Source of the DNA: Sphingobacterium sp. UBA6711
GTDB lineage: Bacteria > Bacteroidota > Bacteroidia > Sphingobacteriales > Sphingobacteriaceae
Reading direction: 5' to 3'
Length of the DNA: 5,976 nt
Assembly (NCBI GenBank): GCA_002454415.1
Contig: DKIT01000022.1
Location: forward strand, 4,370-10,345
Shown: piece after piece, positions 5,620 through 5,976 of the stretch
How the letters are laid out: each line of letters starts with the position of its first letter
Position numbering within the stretch: the first letter of the stretch is position 1
The notes under the pieces: generated by a model
The model's input: only the letters and a program-made list of their open reading frames with translations
Databases searched by the model: none
Told to the model about the DNA's origin: nothing
Program-made: the position numbers and the translations under genes

Positions 5620-5976
5620 ATGAAAAGTCTAAAAGAACTGATTGATACAAGTAATTCGGGATGGAAGCTAGTTGAGGGCTGGTTGAAGGAAGCGACAAAT
5701 TCATATGAAGTGCTTCCTCCCAATCCTAAGCGAGCTGATGAGGAACTTTTAAGGGCACAAATTACGACAAAATCTCCCATGGGAGCCATTATTCATCAGA
5801 CTGGTGGTATTTTAATCGATGGCGGCTGGTTGCGGATTTTAGGCTCTGGCTCGCCGCAGCTGAACCGCGGAATTATGGAGTGGAATAAGGGTAAGAGTTT
5901 TGACAAGGAGGGCGAAAAAGGAGGCTGTCTACTCATAGCTGACGATGTTTTGGGTGGTTATTTTGCCATCAATGCT
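5620..5976 (+). CDS. DUF2625 family protein (3' end beyond window)
   Basis: The frame opens at ATG 5620 and stays open for 119 codons to the last base, so the C-terminal part is cut by the window edge. The translation begins MKSLKELIDTSNSGWKLV and contains EVLPPNPKRADEELLRAQITTKSPMGA (about 30-56), HQTGGILIDGGWLRILGSGSPQL (about 59-81) and GCLLIADDVLGGYFAINA at the end. These match my memory of DUF2625, a conserved bacterial family of about 200 residues with no established function. The GGYFAIN stretch recalls the glycine/hydrophobic core of SMI1/KNR4-like (SUKH) proteins, which include toxin-immunity proteins, but that link is tentative. No signal peptide is seen, so it should be cytoplasmic. 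An A-rich leader (ACAAGAA) precedes the ATG, and a candidate promoter lies at 5515-5546. It is divergent from the YfiT-like gene. Confidence 0.8.
   Translation, partial: MKSLKELIDTSNSGWKLVEGWLKEATNSYEVLPPNPKRADEELLRAQITTKSPMGAIIHQTGGILIDGGWLRILGSGSPQLNRGIMEWNKGKSFDKEGEKGGCLLIADDVLGGYFAINA

Noticed and set aside
5592..5645. Possible leader peptide of 17 codons from TTG 5592 after a GGAGG
   Set aside because: TTG start, spacing of only a few bases from the GGAGG, no similarity to attenuator peptides, and a run into the DUF2625 coding region in another frame. GGAGG motifs are not generally used for initiation in Bacteroidota.
5489..5789. Minus-strand open frames opposite the DUF2625 gene
   Set aside because: The plus-strand frame is continuous from ATG 5620 to the window end and matches a known family; the minus-strand products have no recognisable features.

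Overview
The window looks like a piece of a Bacteroidota chromosome, most likely a Sphingobacterium-like member of the Sphingobacteriaceae. This is inference from style, not from a search. Base composition is moderately AT-rich. Genes have A-rich leaders and almost no Shine-Dalgarno motifs. One good match to the Bacteroidota promoter form (TTTG, 19-21 bases, TAnnTTTG) is present. The protein families fit as well: a Nudix/winged-helix regulator beside an isochorismatase-fold hydrolase, a WG-repeat plus Sel1-repeat protein, a YfiT/DinB thiol transferase and a DUF2625 protein.

Layout: (1) 1-1092, plus strand: the 3' part of a cysteine hydrolase of the isochorismatase/nicotinamidase fold. Three bases later comes an intact Nudix-plus-winged-helix regulator of NrtR type, and then a clear intrinsic terminator (about 1106-1142). 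The pair probably is the tail of an NAD salvage operon. (2) 1243-1803, minus strand: an orphan lipoprotein with a CxxC pair. (3) 1804-2091: a divergent intergenic region of almost 290 bases with small repeats. (4) 2092-4506, plus: a cytoplasmic protein of about 804 residues with an unrecognised N-terminal domain, WG repeats and Sel1 repeats. Its start is problematic, because the frame is open upstream without an ATG and an out-of-frame ATG lies at 2054. It is followed by 4579-4803, a 74-residue two-helix membrane protein that may share its transcript. (5) 4826-4876: a long, nearly perfect inverted repeat between convergent genes. (6) 4887-5417, minus: a YfiT/BstA-type DinB-fold thiol transferase. 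(7) 5418-5619: a divergent intergenic region with a promoter candidate for the last gene. (8) 5620 to the window end, plus: the first 119 codons of a DUF2625 protein, cut by the window edge.

The first two genes plausibly work together, as an NAD-related enzyme and its ADP-ribose-sensing regulator. The others look like separate housekeeping or poorly characterised units. I see no mobile element, CRISPR array, tRNA or rRNA, and no convincing new multi-gene system. The points most worth checking are the start of the WG/Sel1 gene, its uncharacterised N-terminal domain and its small membrane neighbour, the Nudix-box substitution, and the inverted repeat at 4826-4876.
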